Source of the DNA: Dechloromonas sp.
Lineage (GTDB): Bacteria > Pseudomonadota > Gammaproteobacteria > Burkholderiales > Rhodocyclaceae
DNA: 64,000 nucleotides
Assembly: GCA_028687035.1 (NCBI GenBank)
Contig: JAQUAX010000005.1
Coordinates: 164,672-228,671, forward strand
Direction of reading: 5' to 3'
Shown here: positions 52,351 to 60,317 of the stretch, piece after piece
Position numbering within the stretch: the first letter of the stretch is position 1
How the letters are laid out: each line of letters starts with the position of its first letter
Notes under the pieces: generated by a model
What the model was told of the DNA's origin: nothing
The model's input: the letters and a program-made list of their open reading frames with translations, nothing else
The model's database searches: none
Position numbers and translations under genes: made by a program

Positions 52351-53629
52351 GCTTCACGGTGAATTGGGTCAGGCGCAGCCCGGCGTCGGCAAGCTGTTCG
52401 CGCAGGCGAGGGGCGGCGGATTCGAGGCGCTGTTCGCTGGGGGGCTGCTCGGCCGACAGCGCGATGCCGATCTCGCCGCCGGGCCGCAGCGTCAGGTGGG
52501 CCTCGATGCCGCCCAGTTGCGGCAACTGCAGGCGGAGCCGGGTTTGCCAGCGCGCGCCGGATTCATCGTCGCGGCCTCTCTCGCCGGATTGTTCCTCGAT
52601 TTCCCATTGCATCTGCTGTCCGGGCCAGATCTGCCCCTGCCAGGCATAGGTCTGCGTTGCCAGCGCGTCGAGCTGTTGCTGGACGAGCGGAGTCAGATCG
52701 GCGGGGATCGCCGCCGGGCTTGAGGGCGCGGTGCGTGGCGCAGCGGCCTCGAGCGGGCGTTCGTCGGCCAGCGACGGCAGCGGTGCGCGGGATGGGGTGT
52801 CGGTTGCGGCGGTCGCCGCTTTGCCCGCTGCGCCGTCTGCGGCGGCTCCCTGGGCGGTACCGGGCGCCTGGTCGGTCGCAGGCGGGGTGGCTCCGGGAGC
52901 GAGCGGGGCAGGGATCGGCCCCGCTTGCGGTGCACCGGCCGGCAGCGGCAAAAACGGCTGACCCGATGCGGCGCTGCCGGATCCCGGCTGAAGCGGCGTT
53001 GCCGGTGCTTCGCGGAGCTGGGAATACTGTCCCTGCGGCTCCTGCAGCAGACGGGCGGTCGGCAGTTCTCCCGCCACCCAGCGTGCCTGGTGGGCTTCGT
53101 AGAACATGCCGCTCTGCGTCAGGGCCTGCTTCAGCACCGGCGCGAGATCGGCCGCACTCTTGGGCATGGTTTCGACCAGTGGCTGGCTGCCGTTCAGCGG
53201 GGCCGGAGCGGGGCGTTTTCCCTGGTTGTCGATTTCGCCGAGCAGGTCGCCGATCAACTGGCCGGTTCGGCTCAGCGTCGTGGCGACCGAGTCCTGGGGT
53301 GCATTGCCCGGGGCGTTGCCGGAACGGTTGGCAACCACCGCCAGCGTCAGCTTGCCTTCGCTTTCGGTGACTTCCAGTTCCAGCGAATCGCCGGGCTTGG
53401 CGGAAAAGGGAAGGGCCAGCGTGATGTCGCGCTGGGCGACCGTCGCGCGATAGGTGCCATTCGGCAGCATGGCCTGGATTTCGGCCATGATCCGCTGGCC
53501 CGGGACCAGGTTGCCGAGGACGTCGGCAATCCGCTGCGCCGCCGCGACCGGCTGGGTCTGCGCCTGGGGTTGCGCGTGCTGGTCGGGGATCAGCAGGCGC
53601 AGGCTGCTGGCGACGTCGGGCGGGATCAT
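52331..53629 (-). CDS. Second FliK-like hook-length control protein
   Basis: Pro/Ala-rich, C-terminal QTRLRLQLPQLGGIEAHLTLRPGGEIGIALSAEQPPSEQRLESAAPRLREQLADAGLRLTQFTV: Flg_hook-like domain. Confidence 0.8.
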   Translation of the reverse strand: MIPPDVASSLRLLIPDQHAQPQAQTQPVAAAQRIADVLGNLVPGQRIMAEIQAMLPNGTYRATVAQRDITLALPFSAKPGDSLELEVTESEGKLTLAVVANRSGNAPGNAPQDSVATTLSRTGQLIGDLLGEIDNQGKRPAPAPLNGSQPLVETMPKSAADLAPVLKQALTQSGMFYEAHQARWVAGELPTARLLQEPQGQYSQLREAPATPLQPGSGSAASGQPFLPLPAGAPQAGPIPAPLAPGATPPATDQAPGTAQGAAADGAAGKAATAATDTPSRAPLPSLADERPLEAAAPRTAPSSPAAIPADLTPLVQQQLDALATQTYAWQGQIWPGQQMQWEIEEQSGERGRDDESGARWQTRLRLQLPQLGGIEAHLTLRPGGEIGIALSAEQPPSEQRLESAAPRLREQLADAGLRLTQFTVKHDETSE

Positions 53630-53931
53630 GCCGTCCCGTCAGCTTTTTCCGGGGCGATTCCGTGCAGCAGTTGGCCGATCTGTTCCTGCCATTCCTGCAA
53701 TTCGTTGCGGACCGTCGCGTCGCTGTCGCGCATCGCGAGAAGCATCTCCCGTACCGCACTGCGTTCCGCTGCCGGCAGGGTTGCCAGGTCGGGTGTGCCG
53801 ATGGCCGCGATCAGCCGTTGGCGTTGCTCGTGCGTCTCGAGGATCGCCGGCCAGTCCTGCGCCCGGGCACTTTCCGCCAGGCGATCGGACAGTTGCGCCA
53901 GGGCGCGGTAGCGATCGAGCAGGGCGGACAT
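53626..53931 (-). CDS. fliT: Flagellar chaperone FliT
   Basis: Small helical protein immediately downstream of fliS: YRALAQLSDRLAESARAQDWPAILETHEQRQRLIAAI. Confidence 0.8.
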   Translation of the reverse strand: MSALLDRYRALAQLSDRLAESARAQDWPAILETHEQRQRLIAAIGTPDLATLPAAERSAVREMLLAMRDSDATVRNELQEWQEQIGQLLHGIAPEKADGTA

Positions 53932-53932
53932 G

Positions 53933-54340
53933 TCACGCCGCCTGCTGCAGGTTCTTCGGGACTTCCGCCCAGGCTTCGCGCAAGCCCTGCAACAAATCGC
54001 GAACCTCGTCGAGGGCGGCGACGCTGTTTTTCAGGTTGGCCGCGATCAGGCGCTGTGCCATGTAGTCGTACAGCACAGCCAGTCGGGCCGACAGTTCGCC
54101 GCCTGATTCCATGTTCAGACTAGCCTTCAGGCCGTTGGTGATCAGGTTGATCGCCTTGGAGATGGAGGCGCCTTTTTCCGGAATCTGGCCGTTTTCCATC
54201 TGGATGCGGGCCAGCGCGATTGCGGCCAGAGCACCGTCGAAAAGAATCAGGATCAGTTGGTGCGGGTCGGCCGTCTCGACGGCCACCTCCACGCCGACCT
54301 TGGCGTAGCTGTCTGCGGGGGTACGCATCATTCCAAACAT
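53933..54340 (-). CDS. fliS: Flagellar chaperone FliS
   Basis: YAKVGVEVAVETADPHQLILILFDGALAAIALARIQMENGQIPEKGASISKAINLITNGLKASL. Confidence 0.97.
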   Translation of the reverse strand: MFGMMRTPADSYAKVGVEVAVETADPHQLILILFDGALAAIALARIQMENGQIPEKGASISKAINLITNGLKASLNMESGGELSARLAVLYDYMAQRLIAANLKNSVAALDEVRDLLQGLREAWAEVPKNLQQAA

Positions 54341-54350
54341 GGGAGTCTCT

Positions 54351-55733
54351 CTAATTGTCGCTGCCGGAATAGGCGCCAGGCAGGGAAGCGAGTTGCTGGG
54401 TCAGCCAGGAACTGGTCGAGTTCAGTCCGGAAAGCAGGGTGTCGAGTGCCGCGAACTGCTTCTGGTAGCGGGCCTGCGTTTGCGTCAGGCGCAATTCCAG
54501 TGCTTCCTGACGGCTTTGCAGGTCCTTGATGACTCGATTGCTGTTGTCGGTTGCGGAGGTCAGGGTGCCGGTCGTGCCGATCAGGCCACTGATGCCGTCA
54601 TTGAAGGTCTGGCCGATCTTTCCGACGAAGGCGGCAACATTGTCGAAATCGGCGCTGATCGCCTTGTTCAGCTTGGCGGTGTCCAGTTTCAGCGAACCGT
54701 CGGCCTGAATTGCGACGCCGAGGTCGGACAGCGTCTGGTAGGCAGAGGTTCCACCCGCCGTGGTCAGCAACATGTTGCGGACCTGGCTTTGTGCCGAGCG
54801 CCAGGTGCTGTCGCCCTGCAGCGCGCCGGCGACCTTGGTTTCGGCATTGTAGGCACCGAGGTCCCTGATCGTCGTGGCTGAAGCGTTGTAGGCCTTGACG
54901 AAGCTGGTCAGTGCCGAGGTCAGGTTGGTCGTGCTGTCCTTGCTGATGCTGAGCGACGTCCCGCTGGCACTTTCCTTCAGCAGGGAAATGCTGACCCCGC
55001 TGATCGAATTCTCGATGGTGTTCGTATCGCTCGTGACTGTCAGGCCGTTGATGTCGACCGAGGCCGAGGTCGCAGCCTCGCGCACCGTCCAGCTGTTGGC
55101 GGTGCCCGTGCTGTAATCGAAGGATTCCCAGCCGGTGCTGCCGGTCACCTTGATGGTGTTGGCGGCGCCCGTGGCATCGGCAGTCAGGATCAGGTGATCG
55201 GTCGTGCCGTCGTTGATGACCGAGGCCGTAACGCCAGCCTTGGCGCCGTTGATCGCCGTCGCGATATCGGACAACGTCGAACCGCCGGTAACCGATACGT
55301 CCACGGTGTCGGCACTGGGGCCACCGACCTGAATGCTCAAGGTCCCGTTGCTGCCAGCGGCGGGAATCGTCAGGTCGCTTCCCGATTTACGGATTTGTTC
55401 GGCCTTGGCGAGCGTAATGTTGGTCAGCGAATAGCTCGTTGCAATGGCGCCCGTGGAAACCGTGGCCGTCGCGATCGAGCTGTCGGAGGCGGTCGCCCGC
55501 AGCGTCTGGTATTTCTCGACGGCAGTCTTGCCGCTATCCGGCGTCAGCGTTGCTGCGGCCGATTGCAGCGAGGCGAGAGCGCTGCGCAGTGTGCCCAGGG
55601 AGGAAATCCGGGACTGGTAGGAGAGTTCCTTCTTCTGCAGGGCGATCAGCGGCTGCTGCTCGACCTCCATCAGACTGCTCAGAATGCTGTTGAGATCCAG
55701 GCCGGATCCGATGCCAAGAGAAGAAATAGCCAT
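54351..55733 (-). CDS. fliD: Flagellar filament cap protein FliD
   Basis: MAISSLGIGSGLDLNSILSSLMEVEQQPLIALQKKELSYQSRISSLGTL. Confidence 0.97.
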   Translation of the reverse strand: MAISSLGIGSGLDLNSILSSLMEVEQQPLIALQKKELSYQSRISSLGTLRSALASLQSAAATLTPDSGKTAVEKYQTLRATASDSSIATATVSTGAIATSYSLTNITLAKAEQIRKSGSDLTIPAAGSNGTLSIQVGGPSADTVDVSVTGGSTLSDIATAINGAKAGVTASVINDGTTDHLILTADATGAANTIKVTGSTGWESFDYSTGTANSWTVREAATSASVDINGLTVTSDTNTIENSISGVSISLLKESASGTSLSISKDSTTNLTSALTSFVKAYNASATTIRDLGAYNAETKVAGALQGDSTWRSAQSQVRNMLLTTAGGTSAYQTLSDLGVAIQADGSLKLDTAKLNKAISADFDNVAAFVGKIGQTFNDGISGLIGTTGTLTSATDNSNRVIKDLQSRQEALELRLTQTQARYQKQFAALDTLLSGLNSTSSWLTQQLASLPGAYSGSDN

Positions 55734-55759
55734 TTTGGCCTCCTGTAGGGATGCCTAGT

Positions 55760-56131
55760 TTACGCCTTTTGGTGCACGAGCAGGCCCTTGACCTTGTCGA
55801 TGGCCTTGGCGATGGCCAGCATTTCCTCGGAGGGAATCTGGCGCAAGACGTCCTTGGTCGCGGTGTCGATGACCTTGACGACGGTGCTGCCCGTGTCCTT
55901 GTCGAGCGAAAACTCGATCGAACTGCTGATTGTCTGAACGAAGTCGTTCATTTCCTTCGTCGCCTTTTCCAGTTCCTCGCGGCTGGCCTGGGGCTGGCCT
56001 GTCGGCTGGATGGCCTGCGGGGTGGCCGAGCCGCCTGCCTGGGCCGCGAGGCTCTGTTTTCCATCCGGCACGGCGAGGTTGCCGACGGCGGGCGAGGGCA
56101 TCGTCGGCATGCTGATTGCGTTGATGTTCAT
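55760..56131 (-). CDS. flaG: FlaG family protein
   Basis: ATKEMNDFVQTISSSIEFSLDKDTGSTVVKVIDTATKDVLRQIPSEEMLAIAKAIDKVKGLLVHQKA. Confidence 0.93.
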   Translation of the reverse strand: MNINAISMPTMPSPAVGNLAVPDGKQSLAAQAGGSATPQAIQPTGQPQASREELEKATKEMNDFVQTISSSIEFSLDKDTGSTVVKVIDTATKDVLRQIPSEEMLAIAKAIDKVKGLLVHQKA

Positions 56132-56156
56132 GGCTCACTCCTGCTCGCAATAAGCT

Positions 56157-56185
56157 GGGCGCGGGGCGTTGCCGCCACCGCGCCC
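56157..56185 (-). other. Strong hairpin in the fliC-flaG intergenic region (flaG leader)
   Basis: Minus strand GGGCGCGG-T-GGCG-GCAA-CGCC-CCGCGCCC: 8+4 bp stem, one bulge, GNRA (GCAA) loop. Confidence 0.75.
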
Positions 56186-56196
56186 AGAGGGTCCGG

Positions 56197-56218
56197 GCCG
56201 GACCTTGCGGCCCGGCGG
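56197..56218 (-). other. Second hairpin just downstream of the fliC stop
   Basis: Minus strand GCCGGGCC-GCAA-GGTCCGGC: 8-bp stem with one G-T pair and GCAA loop, no T-tract. Confidence 0.65.
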
Positions 56219-56228
56219 GTGAGGTTGC

Positions 56229-57683
56229 TTAACGCAGCAGGCTCAGCACGTTCTGCGGCAGCGCGTTGGCCTGGGCCAGCATCGCGGTACCGGCCTGTTG
56301 CAGGATCTGGGCGCGCGACAGGTTGGCGGTTTCGGCCGCGAAGTCGGCATCCACGATCCGGCTGCGGGCGGCCGACACGTTCTCGGTCGTCGTCGCCAGG
56401 TTCGACACCACGCTGCTGAAGCGGTTCTGCAGCGCACCGAGTTCCGCACGGCTGCTGTTGACCTGAGCCAGTGCTGAATCGATCGTCGCGAGGGCGTTCT
56501 GGGAGCCGGAGGCAGTAGTCACGTCAATCGACGAAACCCCTGAGCCGAAGGTCGCAGTGGCGGCGGTATAGCCGGCAGTCAGTGCGGTCTTGGCAAGGTC
56601 TGCACCACCGAGAGTGATGCCTTGAGAGGCAGTCGAGGTCAGCTTGATTCCTCCGAAGGAGATGCCTGTGGTCAGGCCGGTCGCGGCAGCAACAGCGGTA
56701 CCTCCTTGAGCTACGTCGATATTACGGCCGTCGACTGCAGTCAGGGTGACCTTGAGAGTGGTGGTGTCAAAGGAAGCGGTAACGCCGGTCTGGTTGGAGA
56801 CAGCATTGACAGCTGCTGCGACGTTGTTTGCCTGTTCAGCGTTGGTCGCACCTGCTGCAATAGCACCGAGCTTGACGCCATTGATCGTGATGTAATCAGT
56901 CGCATCACCGGCGATGGCATCTGGCGTAGAAATGGCGGTCACGCCGCTGGAGGTGGTTGCGGTGGCTACAGCGGAGACCCCGGTTTGTCCGGAAACTGAA
57001 TTGAATGCAGCAGCCTTCGAAATGGCGCTGGCAGTGGCTTGGGTGCTAGAAACACCATCCGAAACGCTGGGGCCAATACCGTAGCCATTGACGGTGATGC
57101 CGCCGGCAGAAATGGAACCGGTAATTACTGTTGCCGATAGGGAGGTGCTGTACGACGAAGTAGTGCCAACGCCCAGCGAGTCAGCCTTGGCGCTCTTGAT
57201 TGAGCTGATGCTGATCGTTTCGCCAGCATTGGCGCCGACCTGGAAGGCCTGCGAGTTGAAAGTGCCGTCGAGCAGCTTGACGCCGTTGAACGAGGTTTGC
57301 GAAGCGACGGTGTTGATCTGCTGGACCAGTTGGTCGACTTCCTTTTGCAGCGCGACACGGTCAGTGGAACTGTTGGTCGCGTTGGCGGACTGGACGGCCA
57401 GTTCGCGCATGCGTTGCAGCGATTCGGTGACGCTCTGCAGCGCGCCTTCCGCGGTCTGGGCCAGGGAGATGCCGTCGTTGGCGTTGCGGCTGGCCTGGTT
57501 CAGGCCGTTGATCTGCGAGGTCATCCGGCTGGAAATGGCCATACCGGCGGCGTCGTCCTTCGCGCTGTTGATGCGCAGGCCGGAGGACAGGCGCTGCAGG
57601 GACGTGTTCAGCGTGCTTTGCGAGCTGTTCAGGTTGCGCTGCGCATTCAGCGACGCGATGTTGGTGTTGATCGTTTGTGCCAT
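56229..57683 (-). CDS. fliC: Flagellin
   Basis: MAQTINTNIASLNAQRNLNSSQSTLNTSLQRLSSGLRINSAKDDAAGMAISSRM...ANLSRAQILQQAGTAMLAQANALPQNVLSLLR. Confidence 0.99.
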   Translation of the reverse strand: MAQTINTNIASLNAQRNLNSSQSTLNTSLQRLSSGLRINSAKDDAAGMAISSRMTSQINGLNQASRNANDGISLAQTAEGALQSVTESLQRMRELAVQSANATNSSTDRVALQKEVDQLVQQINTVASQTSFNGVKLLDGTFNSQAFQVGANAGETISISSIKSAKADSLGVGTTSSYSTSLSATVITGSISAGGITVNGYGIGPSVSDGVSSTQATASAISKAAAFNSVSGQTGVSAVATATTSSGVTAISTPDAIAGDATDYITINGVKLGAIAAGATNAEQANNVAAAVNAVSNQTGVTASFDTTTLKVTLTAVDGRNIDVAQGGTAVAAATGLTTGISFGGIKLTSTASQGITLGGADLAKTALTAGYTAATATFGSGVSSIDVTTASGSQNALATIDSALAQVNSSRAELGALQNRFSSVVSNLATTTENVSAARSRIVDADFAAETANLSRAQILQQAGTAMLAQANALPQNVLSLLR

Positions 57684-57782
57684 TTTGGGCTCCTTGGTCA
57701 GGTTGATCGTGGCGCCGGAATTTCCGGTTGGATTTATTTCAATCTCGGCTCTGCGAGTGCTTATGCAGCGCCGTTGAAAACT

Positions 57783-57810
57783 GTTACGGACGTGCTGGAG
57801 AGAACTTTAG
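57783..57810 (-). promoter_or_regulatory. Sigma28 (FliA)-type promoter of fliC
   Basis: Complement TAAAGTTC-N11-TCCGTAAC, about 100 bp upstream of the fliC start. Confidence 0.7.
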
Positions 57811-57996
57811 GCCAAGTGCCAAAAAAATTTAATCCGCCGCTTTGGTACCTACTTGTTGTTTTTGCCATATGCCCATGTTCTCGATCTTTGTGGCTTGGCT
57901 TCGATTCCTCGGGCCTGTTCGGGTACAGTGCACCCGCGCCGCCGGCCGCCCGGAAGATTGTCGGCGCAATTTTTCCATTTTCTGGATGTCTCCGCT

Positions 57997-59214
57997 TTGA
58001 GTGCTGCCTGTTCTCCCTATGTTGGCCTGTCCCCTTTTCTTCGCCTGAGTATCGCCGGCGAGCCGCTGCAACCCGTTGCCGAACATCTGTTGTCGGTGGC
58101 GGCGGACGAGCCCGACAATCCGAACGTCTGGATGAACCTTTCCCTTGCCGCGCAATGCCTCGGTCAGCCCGAAACCGGGGCGGCGATGCGGGATCAGGCT
58201 TTGGCGCTGGCCCGTTGCTATGCGCTGCCCGCGCTGCGTCAGCCGGCGAGTTGCCGCCTGCTGTTACTGATGGCGGAGGGGGATATCGCCGAAAATACGC
58301 CGATCGATTGCCTGCTCGAGCAGAGCGACGTCGATCTGGTCCACTTCTATCCGCGGGACGGCCATTTGAATTTTGCCGACCTGCCTGAGCACGACATCCT
58401 GATGGTGGCGATGGCCGATTCTCCGGCCAGCCGCCCGCTGCTTGCCGGGCTTGCCGGGGCGCTGGCCGACTGGCCTCGCCCGGTGATCAACCGGCCCGAG
58501 CATGTGCCGGCGACCGAACGTACCGAGGCGAGCCGCCGGTTGCAGGAGGTGCCGGGGATCAGGATGCCGCCGACCCGCCTGGTCGGCCGCGACGCCCTTT
58601 CGCGCATCGCGGCCGGGCAGTCCGCTCCGGCGATGGAATTCCCGGACGTCGGCTTTCCGTTCATCGTCCGCCCGCGAGGATCGCAGGCCGGGCGGGATCT
58701 GGCGCGCGTCGAGTCCGCGCCGGAACTGGCGGGCTACCTTTCCGCGGTGGACGCCCTGGAATTCTTCATTTCCGACTACGTCGACTACCGCGGCGTCGAC
58801 GGGCTATTCCGCAAGATGCGCATCGCGCTGATCGACGGCGAGCCTTTTGTCTGCCACATGGCGGTTTCCGGGCACTGGATGGTGCATTACGTCAATGCCG
58901 GGATGTACGAGGATGCCGGGCGGCGAGCCGAGGAAGCGGCCTTCATGGCCCGCTTCGACGCTTTCGCCGAGCGCCACCGGGCCGCGCTGGCAGCGCTCTG
59001 CCAGCGGATTCCTCTCGATTATTTCTGTATCGACTGCGCCGAGCTGCCCGACGGACGCCTGATGATCTTCGAAGTCGACCATGTGATGGTCGTTCATGCG
59101 ATGGATCCGGAGGCGCTCTTCCCCTACAAGCAGCAATCGATGCAGCGGGTCGAAGAGGCTTTCCGGGCTGCGCTGCTGCGCCGTCTCGGCCGCTCATCCG
59201 CGGAGGCGCAATGA
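57997..59214 (+). CDS. TPR-like / ATP-grasp-like protein (putative ligase)
   Basis: FPFIVRPRGSQAGRDLARVESAPELAGYL...ISDYVDYRGVDGLFRKMRIALIDGEPFVCHMAVSGHWMVHY...IDCAELPDGRLMIFEVDHVMVVH resembles RimK-type ATP-grasp. Start uncertain (TTG at 57997 or upstream ATG at 57853). Confidence 0.65.
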   Translation: MSAACSPYVGLSPFLRLSIAGEPLQPVAEHLLSVAADEPDNPNVWMNLSLAAQCLGQPETGAAMRDQALALARCYALPALRQPASCRLLLLMAEGDIAENTPIDCLLEQSDVDLVHFYPRDGHLNFADLPEHDILMVAMADSPASRPLLAGLAGALADWPRPVINRPEHVPATERTEASRRLQEVPGIRMPPTRLVGRDALSRIAAGQSAPAMEFPDVGFPFIVRPRGSQAGRDLARVESAPELAGYLSAVDALEFFISDYVDYRGVDGLFRKMRIALIDGEPFVCHMAVSGHWMVHYVNAGMYEDAGRRAEEAAFMARFDAFAERHRAALAALCQRIPLDYFCIDCAELPDGRLMIFEVDHVMVVHAMDPEALFPYKQQSMQRVEEAFRAALLRRLGRSSAEAQ

Positions 59215-60302
59215 ATCCGCGCAATGCCCTCAATTTTTCCGGCGGGCCGGGAGCGCTGCCGGAAAGCGTGCTCGAACAGGTCCGCCAGGCGATCGATGAA
59301 GTGCCGGAGACCGGCTTGTCGATTCTCGGCATCAGCCATCGTTCCGACTGGTTCGCCGGCGTGGTGGCCGAACTCGAAGACAGCGTCCGGCAATTGCTCG
59401 GCCTGCCTCCGGACTTCCGCGTACTGTTCCTGCAGGGCGGGGCGACGCAGCAATTCACGATGGTGCCGATGTCGCTGTTGCCGCCCGGCGGTTTTGCCGA
59501 CTATGTGCATTCCGGTTACTGGAGCGGTAAGTCGATTGCCGAAGGGCGTTGCAGCGGTGATCTCCGTGTCGTCTGGAGCGGTGCCGACGCGGGGTTTTCC
59601 CGTCTGCCCGGGCCGGATGAACTGGCCTGTTCTCCGGAAGCCGCCTATTTCCACTACGTTTCCAACGAAACGGTGGAGGGCGTGCAGTTCCACGATGTGC
59701 CGGGGCGCGACGATGTGCCGCGGGTTTGCGACATGTCGTCCGACTTTATGTCGCGCCCCTTCGACGCCGGGCGTTTTTCGCTGATCTACGCGCATGCCCA
59801 GAAGAACCTGGGGCCGGCCGGCGTGACCGTGGTGCTCGTTCGCGATGCGCTGCTCGAGCGGGCGCCGGTGGGCTTGCCCGGTTTTCTCGATTACCGGGTC
59901 CAGGCGGCCGCGCATTCCATATTCAACACGCCGCCGGTGTTTGCGATTTATGTCGTGCTGTTGGTTATGCGCTGGCTGCGCGACGAGATCGGTGGCGTGG
60001 CGCGGATGGCGGAAATCAATCAGCGCAAGGCGTCGATGCTTTACCGGGTGATCGACGGCAGCGACGGATTTTTCCGCGGCAAGGCGGCGTCGGTGGACCG
60101 TTCGCTGATGAACGTCTCGTTTGAACTGGCGACTCCGGAAGCGGACCGGCGTTTCCTGGCCGAAGCCGCTGCCGCCGGTTTTTCGGGCCTGGCCGGCCAC
60201 CGGTCGCTCGGCGGGGTACGCGCTTCGATCTACAACGCGCTGAGCGAGGAAGCGGTCGCCCGCCTGTGCGGTTTCATGGAGGATTTCCGGCGTCGCGGCT
60301 GA
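59211..60302 (+). CDS. Phosphoserine aminotransferase-like PLP enzyme (SerC family)
   Basis: MNPRNALNFSGGPGALPESVLEQVRQAI, FLQGGATQQFTMVPMSLL, DMSSDFMSRP, PLP lysine in LIYAHAQKNLGPAGVTVVLVRDAL; full length, start overlaps upstream stop by ATGA. Confidence 0.9.
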   Translation: MNPRNALNFSGGPGALPESVLEQVRQAIDEVPETGLSILGISHRSDWFAGVVAELEDSVRQLLGLPPDFRVLFLQGGATQQFTMVPMSLLPPGGFADYVHSGYWSGKSIAEGRCSGDLRVVWSGADAGFSRLPGPDELACSPEAAYFHYVSNETVEGVQFHDVPGRDDVPRVCDMSSDFMSRPFDAGRFSLIYAHAQKNLGPAGVTVVLVRDALLERAPVGLPGFLDYRVQAAAHSIFNTPPVFAIYVVLLVMRWLRDEIGGVARMAEINQRKASMLYRVIDGSDGFFRGKAASVDRSLMNVSFELATPEADRRFLAEAAAAGFSGLAGHRSLGGVRASIYNALSEEAVARLCGFMEDFRRRG

Positions 60303-60317
60303 TGCCGGAACGGGGGG

